This document shows, one piece after another, positions 35,216-44,032 of a stretch of DNA of 64,000 nt. The DNA comes from Syntrophobacteraceae bacterium (GTDB lineage Bacteria > Desulfobacterota > Syntrophobacteria > Syntrophobacterales > Syntrophobacteraceae). A program made the position numbers and the translations under genes. The stretch covers positions 1 to 64,000 of the forward strand of contig JABUEY010000003.1 of assembly GCA_013314815.1 (NCBI GenBank), written 5' to 3'. The notes beneath the pieces are model-generated. The model ran no database searches, had not been told where the DNA came from, and was given only the letters and a program-made list of their open reading frames with translations. How positions within the stretch are numbered: position 1 is the stretch's first letter; every line of letters begins with the position of its first letter.

Positions 35216-36019
35216 CTATGCCCGGCCGAAGGTTTTCCTGTCCACGCATACGACTGTCACTGCGCAGGCTGTCAAGATAAGCGTCTGGATGATCTTTGCA
35301 GACTGTTCCAACTGTAGTGCCTCACCGGCAAAATTGGCGGAGAAATGCAGCAGAATAGCTGCGAGAGTACTTCGCTTGTTGTTGTAATAGACCCACATGA
35401 TGAGGAGGGTCTCGGGGAGCATGGCGAAAAAGTAGGAAGCCAGGGCCGCAATGTCCTCGAGAAGCTCGTTCTGGTAAGAACCGGCCATGAAGACCAGCGG
35501 AACATGCCAAAGGCTCCACAGAGCACCCGCAACCAGCCCTGCGACCAGTCCGCTGAACCTGCTTCTCAGGCTGTCCAGACCATATCCACGCCATGCGAGT
35601 TCCTCGGGCAGCGGTCCGAAGATGAGCAGCCAGAAGACGAACACCAGGGGCCTTTCCAGGAAGTTCTCATCCAGGGCGAACCAGCCGGAAGATCCGCCCG
35701 TCAGAATGGAAAACGCCATACCGGCCATTGCCGATACAGGAATACCGAAAAGGATGACTGGCCACCACAGCGGCTGGATGCGCCGAAAGTTGTATGCCCG
35801 GTCCCAGAAATCCGTGATGAAGGAACGGTCGCCGGTCGCATAGACCAGGATAAGCGCGGATCCAACGGCTCCACTTCCAGCCAGGATGAAGGAAATGCCG
35901 AATAGAACCGGACTCTCGGTTCGGCGTGCTGCAACTGCCGTCCACAGGGGTATCCACGTGAGAAGAAAGTACAGCACGATGAAATGAAAAGGTCTGTAGT
36001 TCACCGCTGTCCCGTCCAT
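35216..36019 (-). CDS. CPBP family intramembrane metalloprotease
   Basis: A 267-residue multi-pass membrane protein. The CPBP (Abi/CAAX-like) motifs are present: GPLPEELAWRGYGLDSL with the paired Glu, SLWHVPLVF and LHFSANFAGE. About seven membrane helices are visible. The family includes glutamic-type intramembrane proteases that process peptides, and some members give immunity to bacteriocins. The start is uncertain: an in-frame codon 15 residues upstream is possible, and neither has a strong ribosome site. Its upstream region carries repeat family 2. Confidence 0.87.
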   Translation of the reverse strand: MDGTAVNYRPFHFIVLYFLLTWIPLWTAVAARRTESPVLFGISFILAGSGAVGSALILVYATGDRSFITDFWDRAYNFRRIQPLWWPVILFGIPVSAMAGMAFSILTGGSSGWFALDENFLERPLVFVFWLLIFGPLPEELAWRGYGLDSLRSRFSGLVAGLVAGALWSLWHVPLVFMAGSYQNELLEDIAALASYFFAMLPETLLIMWVYYNNKRSTLAAILLHFSANFAGEALQLEQSAKIIQTLILTACAVTVVCVDRKTFGRA

Positions 36020-36040
36020 GGAACCACAACCGAGGTTCTT

Positions 36041-36147
36041 CGGCCAAGCGCGTACCCCGGACAATTGTCACTCAAAGGTAGCATACACCCGCAAACCGTG
36101 TCATTGTTCCAACAACATCATTCCCGCAGCAGCGTCATTCCCGCGAA
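36041..36147 (-). repeat. Dispersed intergenic repeat, family 2, copy 2
   Basis: The reverse complement aligns with 24107-24217 along its length, including CGCGGGAATGACG, AATGATG, GGTGTAT, ACCTTTG and GACAATTGTCCGG. It lies just upstream of the CPBP gene. Confidence 0.65.
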
Positions 36148-36210
36148 ATGCAGGAACTGTTTGGACAGTTCTTTCGAGAAATCAGCTGGTTAGAAGTTTC
36201 CTTGTGCGTT

Positions 36211-36261
36211 TTCACAGTTGGTTGTGAACCCAGGGCTCGTGGAAGTTTCCCGGATGAACCA
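36211..36261 (+). repeat. Dispersed intergenic repeat, family 3, copy 2
   Basis: Matches 30276-30336: GGTTGTGAACCCAGGGCTC, GTGGAAGTTT and CCGGATGAACCA. It lacks the internal duplication of the other copy. Confidence 0.55.
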
Positions 36262-36812
36262 CCATCGACTCCTCGATGTGATACCGTTCGAATCCGCCCG
36301 GGTTCAGGATGCCGAGGCATCGCCCTTGCAACGGAGATGCCCCGCATCGCACGCCGGTTCCACGAATAAGGCATATTCGGAGAACCGTGTCAAACACAAC
36401 GCGCATCCTGGGGTCTCGATCGGTTCCTCACCTGTCAGCAAAGCAGCGTGGCGGATGACTTCGAATGGATGGAATCCAGTACCGACCGGGGCAGGTTCAA
36501 AACGGCGTTTGCATCTGGAATCCGTTCGGTTCATAATGTGGATGAAATCGCGCAGTACTGCCGACAGACGCGAACGCACCGGTTTTCTTCGATCCTCCGC
36601 TTCATGTTCCTGGTGTCCCTGGTTCGACATGGTTTTACTTCAAATAGGCCCTTTTTGCCGCATCTGCCTTTGGGCTGGAGTTGTTCCGAAGCCCGGCCGG
36701 GCAGGGGAAACAAACCGCCCGTGGCTGTGTAAACATCGCCGGCCCTGTGCCCGGCACTCAATATCCGCACGAACCGGAACTGGAAGATCAAGCCAGAGAA
36801 AGGAAAAGTGCC

Positions 36813-37742
36813 ATGGCTTCTCGAACGAGCGAACTGATCGTGCCTCTCGACGTGCGTGAAAGCATGAGGGACGTATACGTCGAGAACTACATGAAAATCA
36901 CGAAGGAAACCGGCCGCCTGATGCTGTTCGCGGGAGACCAGAAAGTGGAGCACCTGAACGATGATTTTTTCGGCGAAGGGATTCACCGGGACGACAACGA
37001 CCCGGAACACCTGTTCAGGGTTGCTTCGACGGCAAAGATCGGGTGCTTTGCCGCTCAACTCGGTTTGATATCCAGATACGGCATGCACTACCCTAACATC
37101 CCCTACCTGGTGAAGATCAATTCTAAGACCCACCTGGTCAAGACATCCCAGGCTGAACCCATCAGCCTGCAATGGTACAGCATGGACCAGGTGATGGATT
37201 TCAAGTACAATTCGGGTCTCAACATCCTGGGAATCGGGTATACGGTGTACCTCGGCAGTGAACGGGAGCCCGAGATCCTGCGCGAGGCCGCCCAGGCGGT
37301 CTATGAAGCACACCGAAACGGGCTGGTGGCCGTCTTGTGGATGTACCCCCGAGGCAAAGCCGTCTCGGACGAAAGAGACCCGCATCTCATTGCGGGAGCC
37401 ACGGGAGTTGCGGCGTGCCTTGGAGCGGATTTCGTAAAGGTCAATTATCCGCACAAGGCGGGCTGTGAGGCGCGCGAAGTTTTCAAGGAAGCCGTCCTGG
37501 CCGCCGGGCGGACGAAGGTGGTGTGTGCCGGCGGTTCAGCTGACGATGTGGGGATCTTTCTTTCGAGACTTTACGATCAGATCCACATCAGCGGCGCCGC
37601 GGGAAATGCCACGGGGCGCAACATCCATCAGAAGTCTTTGGAGGAAGCGGTCCGCATGTGCAACGCCGTCTATGCCGTGACGGTGGAAAATGCGGGCGTC
37701 AAGGAGGCGCTGAAGATATACGAGGGCAAACCGGCCAGTTAG
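36813..37742 (+). CDS. Archaeal-type class I fructose-bisphosphate aldolase (DhnA/FbaB family)
   Basis: A 309-residue TIM-barrel aldolase that interconverts fructose 1,6-bisphosphate and triose phosphates. The Schiff-base Lys is in GADFVKVNYPHKAG. Other conserved parts are RLMLFAGDQKVEH, ALWMYPRG-like VAVLWMYPRGKA, VCAGGS and the phosphate loop GAAGNATGRNIHQ. Related sugar-phosphate aldolases cannot be excluded. The ATG was set after AAAGGAAA; the frame is open 44 codons upstream without such a site. With gpmI in the window it fits gluconeogenic or glycolytic carbon flow. Confidence 0.9.
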   Translation: MASRTSELIVPLDVRESMRDVYVENYMKITKETGRLMLFAGDQKVEHLNDDFFGEGIHRDDNDPEHLFRVASTAKIGCFAAQLGLISRYGMHYPNIPYLVKINSKTHLVKTSQAEPISLQWYSMDQVMDFKYNSGLNILGIGYTVYLGSEREPEILREAAQAVYEAHRNGLVAVLWMYPRGKAVSDERDPHLIAGATGVAACLGADFVKVNYPHKAGCEAREVFKEAVLAAGRTKVVCAGGSADDVGIFLSRLYDQIHISGAAGNATGRNIHQKSLEEAVRMCNAVYAVTVENAGVKEALKIYEGKPAS

Positions 37743-37873
37743 CTCTCCCCGCTTCCGAGAGTCTTCGTCCTGCTCTGCCCCGGTTTCACGGGCGGGAATC
37801 CTGTGCGGATCGATCCTGTTCCGGGTGCACGGCCTTCTTTTCGGGATACGTCCGTTCGTGACGACCCTTTCGG

Positions 37874-37901
37874 TTGACAGAGCCCACGGAATGAATACCA
37901 T
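37874..37901 (+). promoter_or_regulatory. Candidate promoter for the EndoU gene
   Basis: A perfect TTGACA, a 16-nt spacer and TACCAT (four of six -10 bases) lie about 60 nt before the start codon. Confidence 0.45.
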
Positions 37902-37961
37902 GGCTCCCCAGGAACGACGACCGGTGTTCCAGTCCATGTTCTTTGATCTCCGGAGGTTCTC

Positions 37962-38486
37962 ATGCTCTTGAAGACCACAAAGCGCGTGCCGTTCATTGCC
38001 TTTCTTGTCGTGGTGTTTCTTATCATATCGAGCATTCCGCCTGCGGAAGCGCGGCGGCACCAGGCGGAAGATTCCGGTGTACAGTGGAGTCTCACCACAC
38101 CGCCCGTCAACGAAACCCATATTTTTGAAGGGGAAATCAACCGCGGGGGCAAGGCCGTAGGATTTCATTCCAGGCCCGGAGGCAGGGACCCTGCCAATGC
38201 CCGGGTTTGCGCCGTTACAGACGGTCCCAACAGGCGCGGAGTCTATTCGGCCCAGGTAGAAATACGGAAACCCGGGGGACCATGGCTGCGCAAGCGGTCC
38301 ACCTTCTTCCCCGATGACATGAACCGGGCCGAAGTGATCCAGGCCATACTCCACGCCTACCACAACCGCTCCAGGGAAGACGGGCCGAAGTTCAGCGGCC
38401 CTTCGGGCAAAGGGTTTACCATCGAGGGCTACCTGCTCCCCGACGGAAGAATCAACACTGCGTTTCCCCTCTACAGGCGGGACTGA
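37962..38486 (+). CDS. Exported EndoU-family nuclease
   Basis: A 174-residue protein with a signal peptide (hydrophobic 10-26, then PPAEA). The mature part is almost only a bacterial EndoU domain: ETHIFEGEINRGGKAVGFHS gives the paired catalytic His (53 and 69). It continues with a conserved STFFP and ends GYLLPDGRINTAFPLY. EndoU domains are RNases, common as the C-terminal toxin of CdiA and other polymorphic toxins. Here the domain is free-standing, with a plain secretion signal. GGAGG lies 5 nt before the ATG. A small acidic protein gene follows on the same strand and could be an immunity gene. Confidence 0.85.
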   Translation: MLLKTTKRVPFIAFLVVVFLIISSIPPAEARRHQAEDSGVQWSLTTPPVNETHIFEGEINRGGKAVGFHSRPGGRDPANARVCAVTDGPNRRGVYSAQVEIRKPGGPWLRKRSTFFPDDMNRAEVIQAILHAYHNRSREDGPKFSGPSGKGFTIEGYLLPDGRINTAFPLYRRD

Positions 38487-38598
38487 TGCGCAGCGAATGC
38501 AGTGCCTGCAAAAGTATTTTTATTCTCATGTCCGTGAACAGGGGAAGATTCAGCAGGCTTCCGAAGTTCCCCCGACCATCATCGCTGGAGGATAAGAC

Positions 38599-38937
38599 TT
38601 GAACGGACGGATGGACCTGGAGTTCTATCGCGACGCAGATGGCAGCCCGAGGGTCCGTGCCGGCAGGCTCTGCGAAATCCTGGGGCGCTTTCTGGAGGAG
38701 GATCTGCAGGAAAGCGCGGACTTCTGCCGCGCCGTGCTGGGCGCCATAGACGATGTATCGGCCGGACGGATCCTTTCCTGGGAGGAAACGGGAAACGCTC
38801 ATACCCTCGCCCTTTCGCCGGACGAGGCCATCATCGAATCGAACTTCGATCCCGGTGCAAAACACTGCCTGCTGAAACTCACCTGCCTCAAGGACGTCGT
38901 CAACGCGTGGCTCGAGTTCGTCCAGGAACCGGCCTAG
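38599..38937 (+). CDS. Small acidic protein, YacL (UPF0231)-like; possible EndoU partner
   Basis: A 112-residue acidic protein with no signal peptide, so cytosolic. It starts at TTG, 8 nt after GGAGG. The sequence MDLEFYRDADGSPRVRAG and the later HTLALSPDEAIIESN recall UPF0231/YacL, a family without a firm function. The position right after an exported EndoU nuclease, and the charge, would fit an immunity protein. That is inference only. Confidence 0.6.
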   Translation: MNGRMDLEFYRDADGSPRVRAGRLCEILGRFLEEDLQESADFCRAVLGAIDDVSAGRILSWEETGNAHTLALSPDEAIIESNFDPGAKHCLLKLTCLKDVVNAWLEFVQEPA

Positions 38938-38992
38938 AACGGTTCAAGAGCCGCAAGGGAGCAGGAAAGGAGAGACGCTGAGGGGCAAGGCA

Positions 38993-39631
38993 CTAGATCA
39001 GGCCTTTGTCCCGGGCGTAGCAGAGCAGCTGCAGGCGGCCATCGAGGTTGAGCTTCCTGTAGATATTGTGCAGGTGGATCTTTACGGTGCCCTCGCTGAT
39101 AAACAGCTTTTCGGCTATCTCCTTGTTCCTCAGCCCGGCGGTAACCATCCAGATCATCTCGACTTCCCGAGGTGTCAGACTCGCCAGCATCTTGTGAGAC
39201 AGGGGTTTTTCCCGAGCCGCCTTGTCCAGGGTGCAAGCGAGATAGCCGTCGTCAGTCCAGCGCTCGCCCGCATGCACCTTGCGAACGCACCGGATGAGGA
39301 GTTCCGGGGCCATTTCCTTGAGTACGACTCCCCGCACGCCGAGTCGCACGGCTTCGGTGACTTCGCTCTCATCGAGTGCCGCAGTAAGGAGCACCACTTT
39401 GACTTTGATCTTCTCTTTTTTGAGTTCTCTGAGCACATCCAGGCCGTCCTTATTGGGCATGCGGATGTCGAGAATAAGGATGTCGGGAAGATGAGTCCGC
39501 ACGGCTTCGAGTGTCTGCTCGCCGTCGATGCAGCGGGCAAGCACTCGAAAGCCGGGTTCGTGGCGGAACAGGCTTTCAAGTCCTTCCAGTATGAAAGGAT
39601 GATCGTCAGCCAGAACTAGACGGATCGACAT
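38993..39631 (-). CDS. NarL/FixJ-type response regulator
   Basis: A 212-residue DNA-binding regulator. The receiver domain has LVLADDHPFI and phospho-Asp in ILILDIRMPNKDG. A LuxR-type helix-turn-helix is at the C-terminus (LTPREVEMIWMVTAGLRNKE, EKLFISEGTVKIHLHNIYRK). It overlaps the kinase gene by 26 nt and is surely its partner. Targets are unknown; the TauE operon upstream on the same strand is a candidate. Confidence 0.94.
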   Translation of the reverse strand: MSIRLVLADDHPFILEGLESLFRHEPGFRVLARCIDGEQTLEAVRTHLPDILILDIRMPNKDGLDVLRELKKEKIKVKVVLLTAALDESEVTEAVRLGVRGVVLKEMAPELLIRCVRKVHAGERWTDDGYLACTLDKAAREKPLSHKMLASLTPREVEMIWMVTAGLRNKEIAEKLFISEGTVKIHLHNIYRKLNLDGRLQLLCYARDKGLI

Positions 39632-41354
39632 CGGGCACTCCGTAACGCGTCATGGGCAGCAGGATCTGAAGATGGGATCCGGCCTCGGTCGAGTCGATGC
39701 CCAGGACTCCCCCGAGAGAGGAGATGCGTTCCCGGAGTGTTGCCGGCCCCAGTTTCTTGGCTACCAGTTCTGAATGATCGTACCGGCCGATGAAGGGAAA
39801 ACCACGGCCGTTATCGGTTACGGTGATCCGCACGAAATCCCCTTCCGCTGCCAGCGAGACCCGGACGAGGGAAGCATGGGAATGGCGTGCGGCATTCACG
39901 AGGGCTTCGTGTATGATGAAGAGTATATCCTGGCAGAGCGCATCGGGGAAAGGGATTTCAGCTTCGGTGATTTCCAGCGAAACGCGCAGCCCCCAATGGT
40001 ACTCGACTCTCTCATTCAATTCCCTCAGACGGGCTTCGAGGCTGACGTTGTCACACATTGAGACTCCCGCCCCCTGCCTCATCTCCCTGATGGACAACCG
40101 CAGGCTTCGCTGCTCGGCCACGAGCAGCCTCTGGATCTCCTGGATTTCCCGGTCTGCCTCTTTCGGGTCGGATTCGAGGACGTATTTCACTGTCTGAAGC
40201 TTCAGAGCCATTCCGGCCAGGGACTGGAGGAGGCCGTCATGAAGGTCGCGGGCCAGACGGATGCGTTCCTCGGTTGCCGCCAGGTTTCGAAGCTGCTGCA
40301 GCAGGTAGAACTGGATGAGGATGTCGATGGCTCTGCCGGCGACAATTCTGCCAAGCAGCAATTCATCCGAACTGACGGTGGCACCATCCAGAATAAAAAG
40401 CCGGCCGGCCAGGTTCTCTCGTTCGAGCTTCAGGGACAGCACGGAAGTGATGGAGAATCGAGCCTGAAGTTGGGGATTGAGCGGCGGGCCGCTCCAGCGC
40501 TGGAAACCCGACGGCGACAGGTACAGGACCGGCGGCCTGGGGTCGCGGGTGTTCAAGCAGAGAAAGTCTTTTCCCTTGAGTTCGTCCGTAACGAGAGGCA
40601 GGAAATCTTCGGGGGATTCACGATTGTACCGGTATTCAGCCTGGCTCCACAAAGCCACGTGCAGCCACGGTTCACCGGGTTCTTCCCAGACCATCAGCAC
40701 GCGCCTGGCACCGAAGACGGCTGCCGTGTGTTCGAGGATGTCTCGTGCAATCCCGCGCACATCATACCGGATGGTTCTCGGCCACACGGCGAGAGTGGTC
40801 AGCTCGCTTCTGAGCCTCTGTTCATAGACTCCCAGATAGCCCAGCAACGTCGCGATAACGGCCAGATCGACACTTCGAATGATGAACCGGTTGATGTGAA
40901 AAGCGGGGTCTTCGAGGATCTTTGCCGAGTATACCCCCATTGTGATAAAGATCACGAGAGCCGCCGCAGCGGTCCAGAGTGCCCCTCGCCACTGCCATCG
41001 AAGGGTCGCGCACACGATGAAGAACACGAGGTAAACAAAGAAGGGACTGATGGGGCCTTCCGTAAGAAACATGAACACGGAGAAGGCAACCAGGTCGAAA
41101 ACATGCGTCGTCACACGCAGGGGTTCAGGGGTGACATCGATGTGCCAGATCATCAAGGCCAGCAGAAAAGCGTAGACGACGTAGCCCGTGAGGAGGGAAA
41201 CGGCCAGGGCGGAATACCTTGCGGGCTCGAACGGTTCCAGCCAGACAGCCAGAAGGGAAAATGCCGCCAGGACCAGCCGCCCGGTGACGATGAGTCTTTC
41301 GGCGCGGCGCTGCGGGGAATATTGCCAGTCCATGTCAGCCATGCGTAGAAGCAT
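39606..41354 (-). CDS. Membrane-bound sensor histidine kinase (HisKA_3/NarX-LiaS type)
   Basis: A 582-residue kinase. About five or six membrane helices occupy residues 20-180, then a GAF-like region (about 195-350). A HisKA_3 dimerisation domain has phospho-His in LARDLHDGLLQSLAGMALKL, and the HATPase domain has the N box FIIHEALVNAARHSHA and G box TDNGRGFPF. The sensing part is intramembrane or GAF, so the signal could be membrane state, a gas or a small ligand. Operon with the NarL-type regulator. Confidence 0.93.
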   Translation of the reverse strand: MLLRMADMDWQYSPQRRAERLIVTGRLVLAAFSLLAVWLEPFEPARYSALAVSLLTGYVVYAFLLALMIWHIDVTPEPLRVTTHVFDLVAFSVFMFLTEGPISPFFVYLVFFIVCATLRWQWRGALWTAAAALVIFITMGVYSAKILEDPAFHINRFIIRSVDLAVIATLLGYLGVYEQRLRSELTTLAVWPRTIRYDVRGIARDILEHTAAVFGARRVLMVWEEPGEPWLHVALWSQAEYRYNRESPEDFLPLVTDELKGKDFLCLNTRDPRPPVLYLSPSGFQRWSGPPLNPQLQARFSITSVLSLKLERENLAGRLFILDGATVSSDELLLGRIVAGRAIDILIQFYLLQQLRNLAATEERIRLARDLHDGLLQSLAGMALKLQTVKYVLESDPKEADREIQEIQRLLVAEQRSLRLSIREMRQGAGVSMCDNVSLEARLRELNERVEYHWGLRVSLEITEAEIPFPDALCQDILFIIHEALVNAARHSHASLVRVSLAAEGDFVRITVTDNGRGFPFIGRYDHSELVAKKLGPATLRERISSLGGVLGIDSTEAGSHLQILLPMTRYGVPDVDPSSSG

Positions 41355-41430
41355 CCCCGTTCCGGAACATCCGGAGGCTCAATAGGATGCCGGAATCTCA
41401 GACTGTGTGAACTGCAGGATCTGATAAGAT

Positions 41431-41865
41431 TCAAATGCGGCCGGGGCATTCCCAACCGGAAAGCAAGGTCCCGCCTCTCGGCAGCCGCCTCAGCCTGCGG
41501 CCGTGCACTGCGGCACCTGTTATCATATCAAGCAGTTTCATGACAGGGAAGGGTTTCATTACGGCGGCAAAAGCACCTTCGCAGGAGGCGTTGCCGTCCG
41601 GCTTTGCCGGGAATTGCCCGCTCAGGAGGATCACCTGGGTGACGGGCGCAAGCCTCTTGATTTCGCGGAGAACCCGGAATCCGTTCATCCCGGGCATCCG
41701 GATATCCAACACGACAACGTCAAAACTACTTCGAGCGATGAAATGCAGCGCCAGCAGCCCGTCTGCCGCAACATCCACCTTGAATCCACGGCGCTTCAGT
41801 ATCCTGGAGAAGCTCGAAGTGAAGTCTTTTTCGTCGTCGACAACAAGAACCCTTATCCCGTCCAT
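41431..41865 (-). CDS. Receiver-only response regulator
   Basis: A 144-residue CheY-like protein without an output domain. Acidic pocket VLVVDDEKDF, phospho-Asp in VVVLDIRMPGMNGF, conserved Ser in ILLSGQ and Lys in VMKPFP. The start follows AAAGGACGGG. Such proteins act as phosphate relays or sinks. It lies between the kinase pair and the TauE operon on the same strand, which suggests a link to one of them. Confidence 0.88.
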   Translation of the reverse strand: MDGIRVLVVDDEKDFTSSFSRILKRRGFKVDVAADGLLALHFIARSSFDVVVLDIRMPGMNGFRVLREIKRLAPVTQVILLSGQFPAKPDGNASCEGAFAAVMKPFPVMKLLDMITGAAVHGRRLRRLPRGGTLLSGWECPGRI

Positions 41866-42038
41866 GCCCGTCCTTTCTTTCTCATTGAACCCATTACCCA
41901 CCCTTGTGCACCGTCTCCTGGGACGAATGGGAATCGAGAAGAGGGCCGCGGATGTGATCAAGATTCCGCGGCCCCACTCCTTTCGTCCATGGTATGGCGG
42001 AACCCGCAGGATGGACGCGGGAATCCGTCGCTGTGAGT

Positions 42039-42233
42039 TCAGTGCTCTTCAAACGGGTATTCGCCCGGCGTCGGACGCGATACGTGAAGACCCGGCATCA
42101 GGGTCGTGATGACGGCCACCGTCATGACAAACCCCACAACCACCGCAAACCACGGATCCAGCTGGACGACAAGGGATTCATAGAGGAGCCAAAGCATGAA
42201 ACCGTAAAGTATGATGTTGGCAAGAACTTGCAT
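42039..42233 (-). CDS. Small two-helix membrane protein
   Basis: A 64-residue protein with two hydrophobic helices (about 5-22 and 27-47) and a short polar tail ending PFEEH. An AGGGAG ribosome site precedes the ATG. It is the last gene of the TauE/SafE operon, 11 nt after the 36-residue gene. No family recognised. Confidence 0.75.
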   Translation of the reverse strand: MQVLANIILYGFMLWLLYESLVVQLDPWFAVVVGFVMTVAVITTLMPGLHVSRPTPGEYPFEEH

Positions 42234-42244
42234 GTTCTTACTCC

Positions 42245-42355
42245 CTACATGTAGCCGCGAAGCCAGATCATATAAATTGCAGCCGCTATGCCCAGGGAAA
42301 CGAGCAGAAGAGCTGTCCAGTAGCCAATCATGGAATCGAGGATCTTCATCATCAT
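42245..42355 (-). CDS. Very small single-helix membrane protein
   Basis: A 36-residue protein that begins with three Met codons after an AAGGAGG site and consists of one hydrophobic helix followed by WLRGYM. It is held tightly between the TauE gene and the 64-residue gene, so it is probably an accessory subunit of the exporter. No named family. Confidence 0.65.
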   Translation of the reverse strand: MMMKILDSMIGYWTALLLVSLGIAAAIYMIWLRGYM

Positions 42356-42384
42356 GGCTGATTGCCTCCTTATGTACCGTGACC

Positions 42385-43452
42385 CTATTCTTTCACCACG
42401 AGGGCGGGGACCCATGGCGGAACGGTTTTCCCTTGGCGGTAGCGCACTGAAAAGATGACCAGGCTCATGATAAAGAAACACAGGAAGAACATCTCACCCA
42501 GAGTGAATACGACCGCAAAGAAGGACAGGAATTCGTACTGCTGGCCTGTGAGCATGTAGACGAGCCGCAGCGCGGCGCCCACCGTCGCAAGAACCAGCGA
42601 GTAGCTCAGGATGTACCGGATGGCGGGACCGCGAACATACATCGTCGCGATACTGCCGAACTGTGCCCCGACCATGGCCCCGATGATCATGAAAAGCACG
42701 GCGATCATGTCGACGTTGCCCATCATCGAATGCCGCATGGCTCCATACCCGCCTGAAACCGCGATTTCGAGCAGGTCCGTACCCACGGCGATGTGTGTTG
42801 TCGCGCCGATGACATAGATCAGTGCAGGAACACGAACGAAACCTCCACCGACACCCAGAAACCCTGCAAGGATTCCCGTGATGACACCCACGACCACGAT
42901 AACCCACATGGAGATAACCAGCCGGGCGGTCTTGCAGCGGACGATGGGATAAAGAGGAATCCTCTGAAAGAACAGGGGGAACTTGCTGACCACCACCTCA
43001 CGACCCGCCGCCTTGCCTGACTCCGCATCCGCCTCTATCTTCTTGTGTGCCTTGCGGGTTTCGAGCTGGGTGTAGATGAAGAGCGCGAGCATGATCGCAA
43101 CGGAACAGGTGAGGAGCACAATGCCGGACAGGCCGAGTTTCTTGGTGTAATTGAGGAGCCTTACGCCCAGTTCGACACCGAGCATAGTGCCGCCCACCAT
43201 GGCAAGACCCAAAACCCAGTCTATGTTCCCCAGTTGCCGATGCCGTACCGTGGCGACGATGGATTTTCCGGCAATGTGAGTCATATCGATCCCCGACGCC
43301 ATGTAGCCGGGAAAGCCGAACACGATGAGGGCGGGAGTCACCATGTAGCCGCCGCCGACCCCGATGAATCCACCGACAATGCCCACTGTGAATCCGGTCA
43401 GGACGAGCAGGAATACCGGAGCTTCAATTCCAGCGATAATGAATTCAAACAT
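42385..43452 (-). CDS. Sulfite exporter TauE/SafE family permease
   Basis: A 355-residue membrane protein with about eight helices. The two family repeats both contain Gly-rich motifs: GGFIGVGGGYMVTPALIVFG and AGFLGVGGGFVRVPALIYVI. Members export sulfite, sulfoacetate or related small anions, or take up C2 compounds. In a sulfate reducer or syntroph, a sulfur oxyanion is likely. A cytosolic loop of about 50 residues sits in the middle. Strong AGGAGG site. Second gene of a four-gene operon. Confidence 0.9.
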   Translation of the reverse strand: MFEFIIAGIEAPVFLLVLTGFTVGIVGGFIGVGGGYMVTPALIVFGFPGYMASGIDMTHIAGKSIVATVRHRQLGNIDWVLGLAMVGGTMLGVELGVRLLNYTKKLGLSGIVLLTCSVAIMLALFIYTQLETRKAHKKIEADAESGKAAGREVVVSKFPLFFQRIPLYPIVRCKTARLVISMWVIVVVGVITGILAGFLGVGGGFVRVPALIYVIGATTHIAVGTDLLEIAVSGGYGAMRHSMMGNVDMIAVLFMIIGAMVGAQFGSIATMYVRGPAIRYILSYSLVLATVGAALRLVYMLTGQQYEFLSFFAVVFTLGEMFFLCFFIMSLVIFSVRYRQGKTVPPWVPALVVKE

Positions 43453-43477
43453 GATTGCCTCCTGTCATGACTTGTGA

Positions 43478-44032
43478 TCAATGGCCGTAATGTTCGATCT
43501 TCTTGAGCTTCAGCCCGAACAGGTCTGTGAATCCTTCGGCCATGTATCCGAGGGCAATCCCAAGTGCGAAGACGATTCCCACATTCCATGCGCCGGACCA
43601 CGGATTGGTCTTGATCCCCTTGTGCTTGTACGTGTCCTTGTATTTGAAGCCCTTCGCTTCCTTGACCTCCGTTGGAACCATCACTTTGATCGTGTCGCCT
43701 TCAAGCTTGACGCGTTTTCCCTCCTTCAAATCCTTGGTACTGATGATACCCGTGGCATTGATGGGCAGTCGATCACCCGCCTTCACCGGAACCGCCTGGA
43801 GGTTAACGATCTGCTCAAAAGCGCCGACCTGGAGCACCGCTGGATTCTCCTTTGTCGCTTCCTTGAATGAAAACGCGTTGATCGCATACCCGTCGACACT
43901 TGCCTGGTAGTAATACCATGCGACCATTTGCCCTGAACTGTAGGAATGCCATGCATAGACCAGGATCCCAAAAGATATGATGGTCCAAAAAATGAATTTT
44001 ACAGCACCCTTCTTTTTCTGATCCGCTGACAT
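43478..44032 (-). CDS. Membrane-anchored protein of the TauE/SafE operon, unknown function
   Basis: A 184-residue protein with helices at both ends (about 13-30 and 146-166) and a 110-residue domain between them, presumably periplasmic. That domain is Lys/Val-rich, with GDRLPINATGIISTKDLKEG, and could be a beta-rich OB-like module. GGAGG lies 7 nt before the ATG. As first gene of the operon it may be a substrate-binding or regulatory part of the exporter. Confidence 0.72.
   Translation of the reverse strand: MSADQKKKGAVKFIFWTIISFGILVYAWHSYSSGQMVAWYYYQASVDGYAINAFSFKEATKENPAVLQVGAFEQIVNLQAVPVKAGDRLPINATGIISTKDLKEGKRVKLEGDTIKVMVPTEVKEAKGFKYKDTYKHKGIKTNPWSGAWNVGIVFALGIALGYMAEGFTDLFGLKLKKIEHYGH

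Larger units (their letters stand above)
36020..36812. other. 793-nt intergenic region with two repeats
   Basis: Divergent spacer between the CPBP and aldolase genes. It holds a family 2 copy and a family 3 copy. Several short frames exist on both strands, but none has a ribosome site or recognisable sequence. The right part should contain the aldolase promoter. Confidence 0.45.

Noticed and set aside
38486-38602. A 38-codon frame with one CXXC motif that overlaps the EndoU stop (TGATG) and the next TTG start
   Set aside because: The overlaps are neat, but no ribosome site or recognisable sequence supports it, and a chance frame of this size is common.
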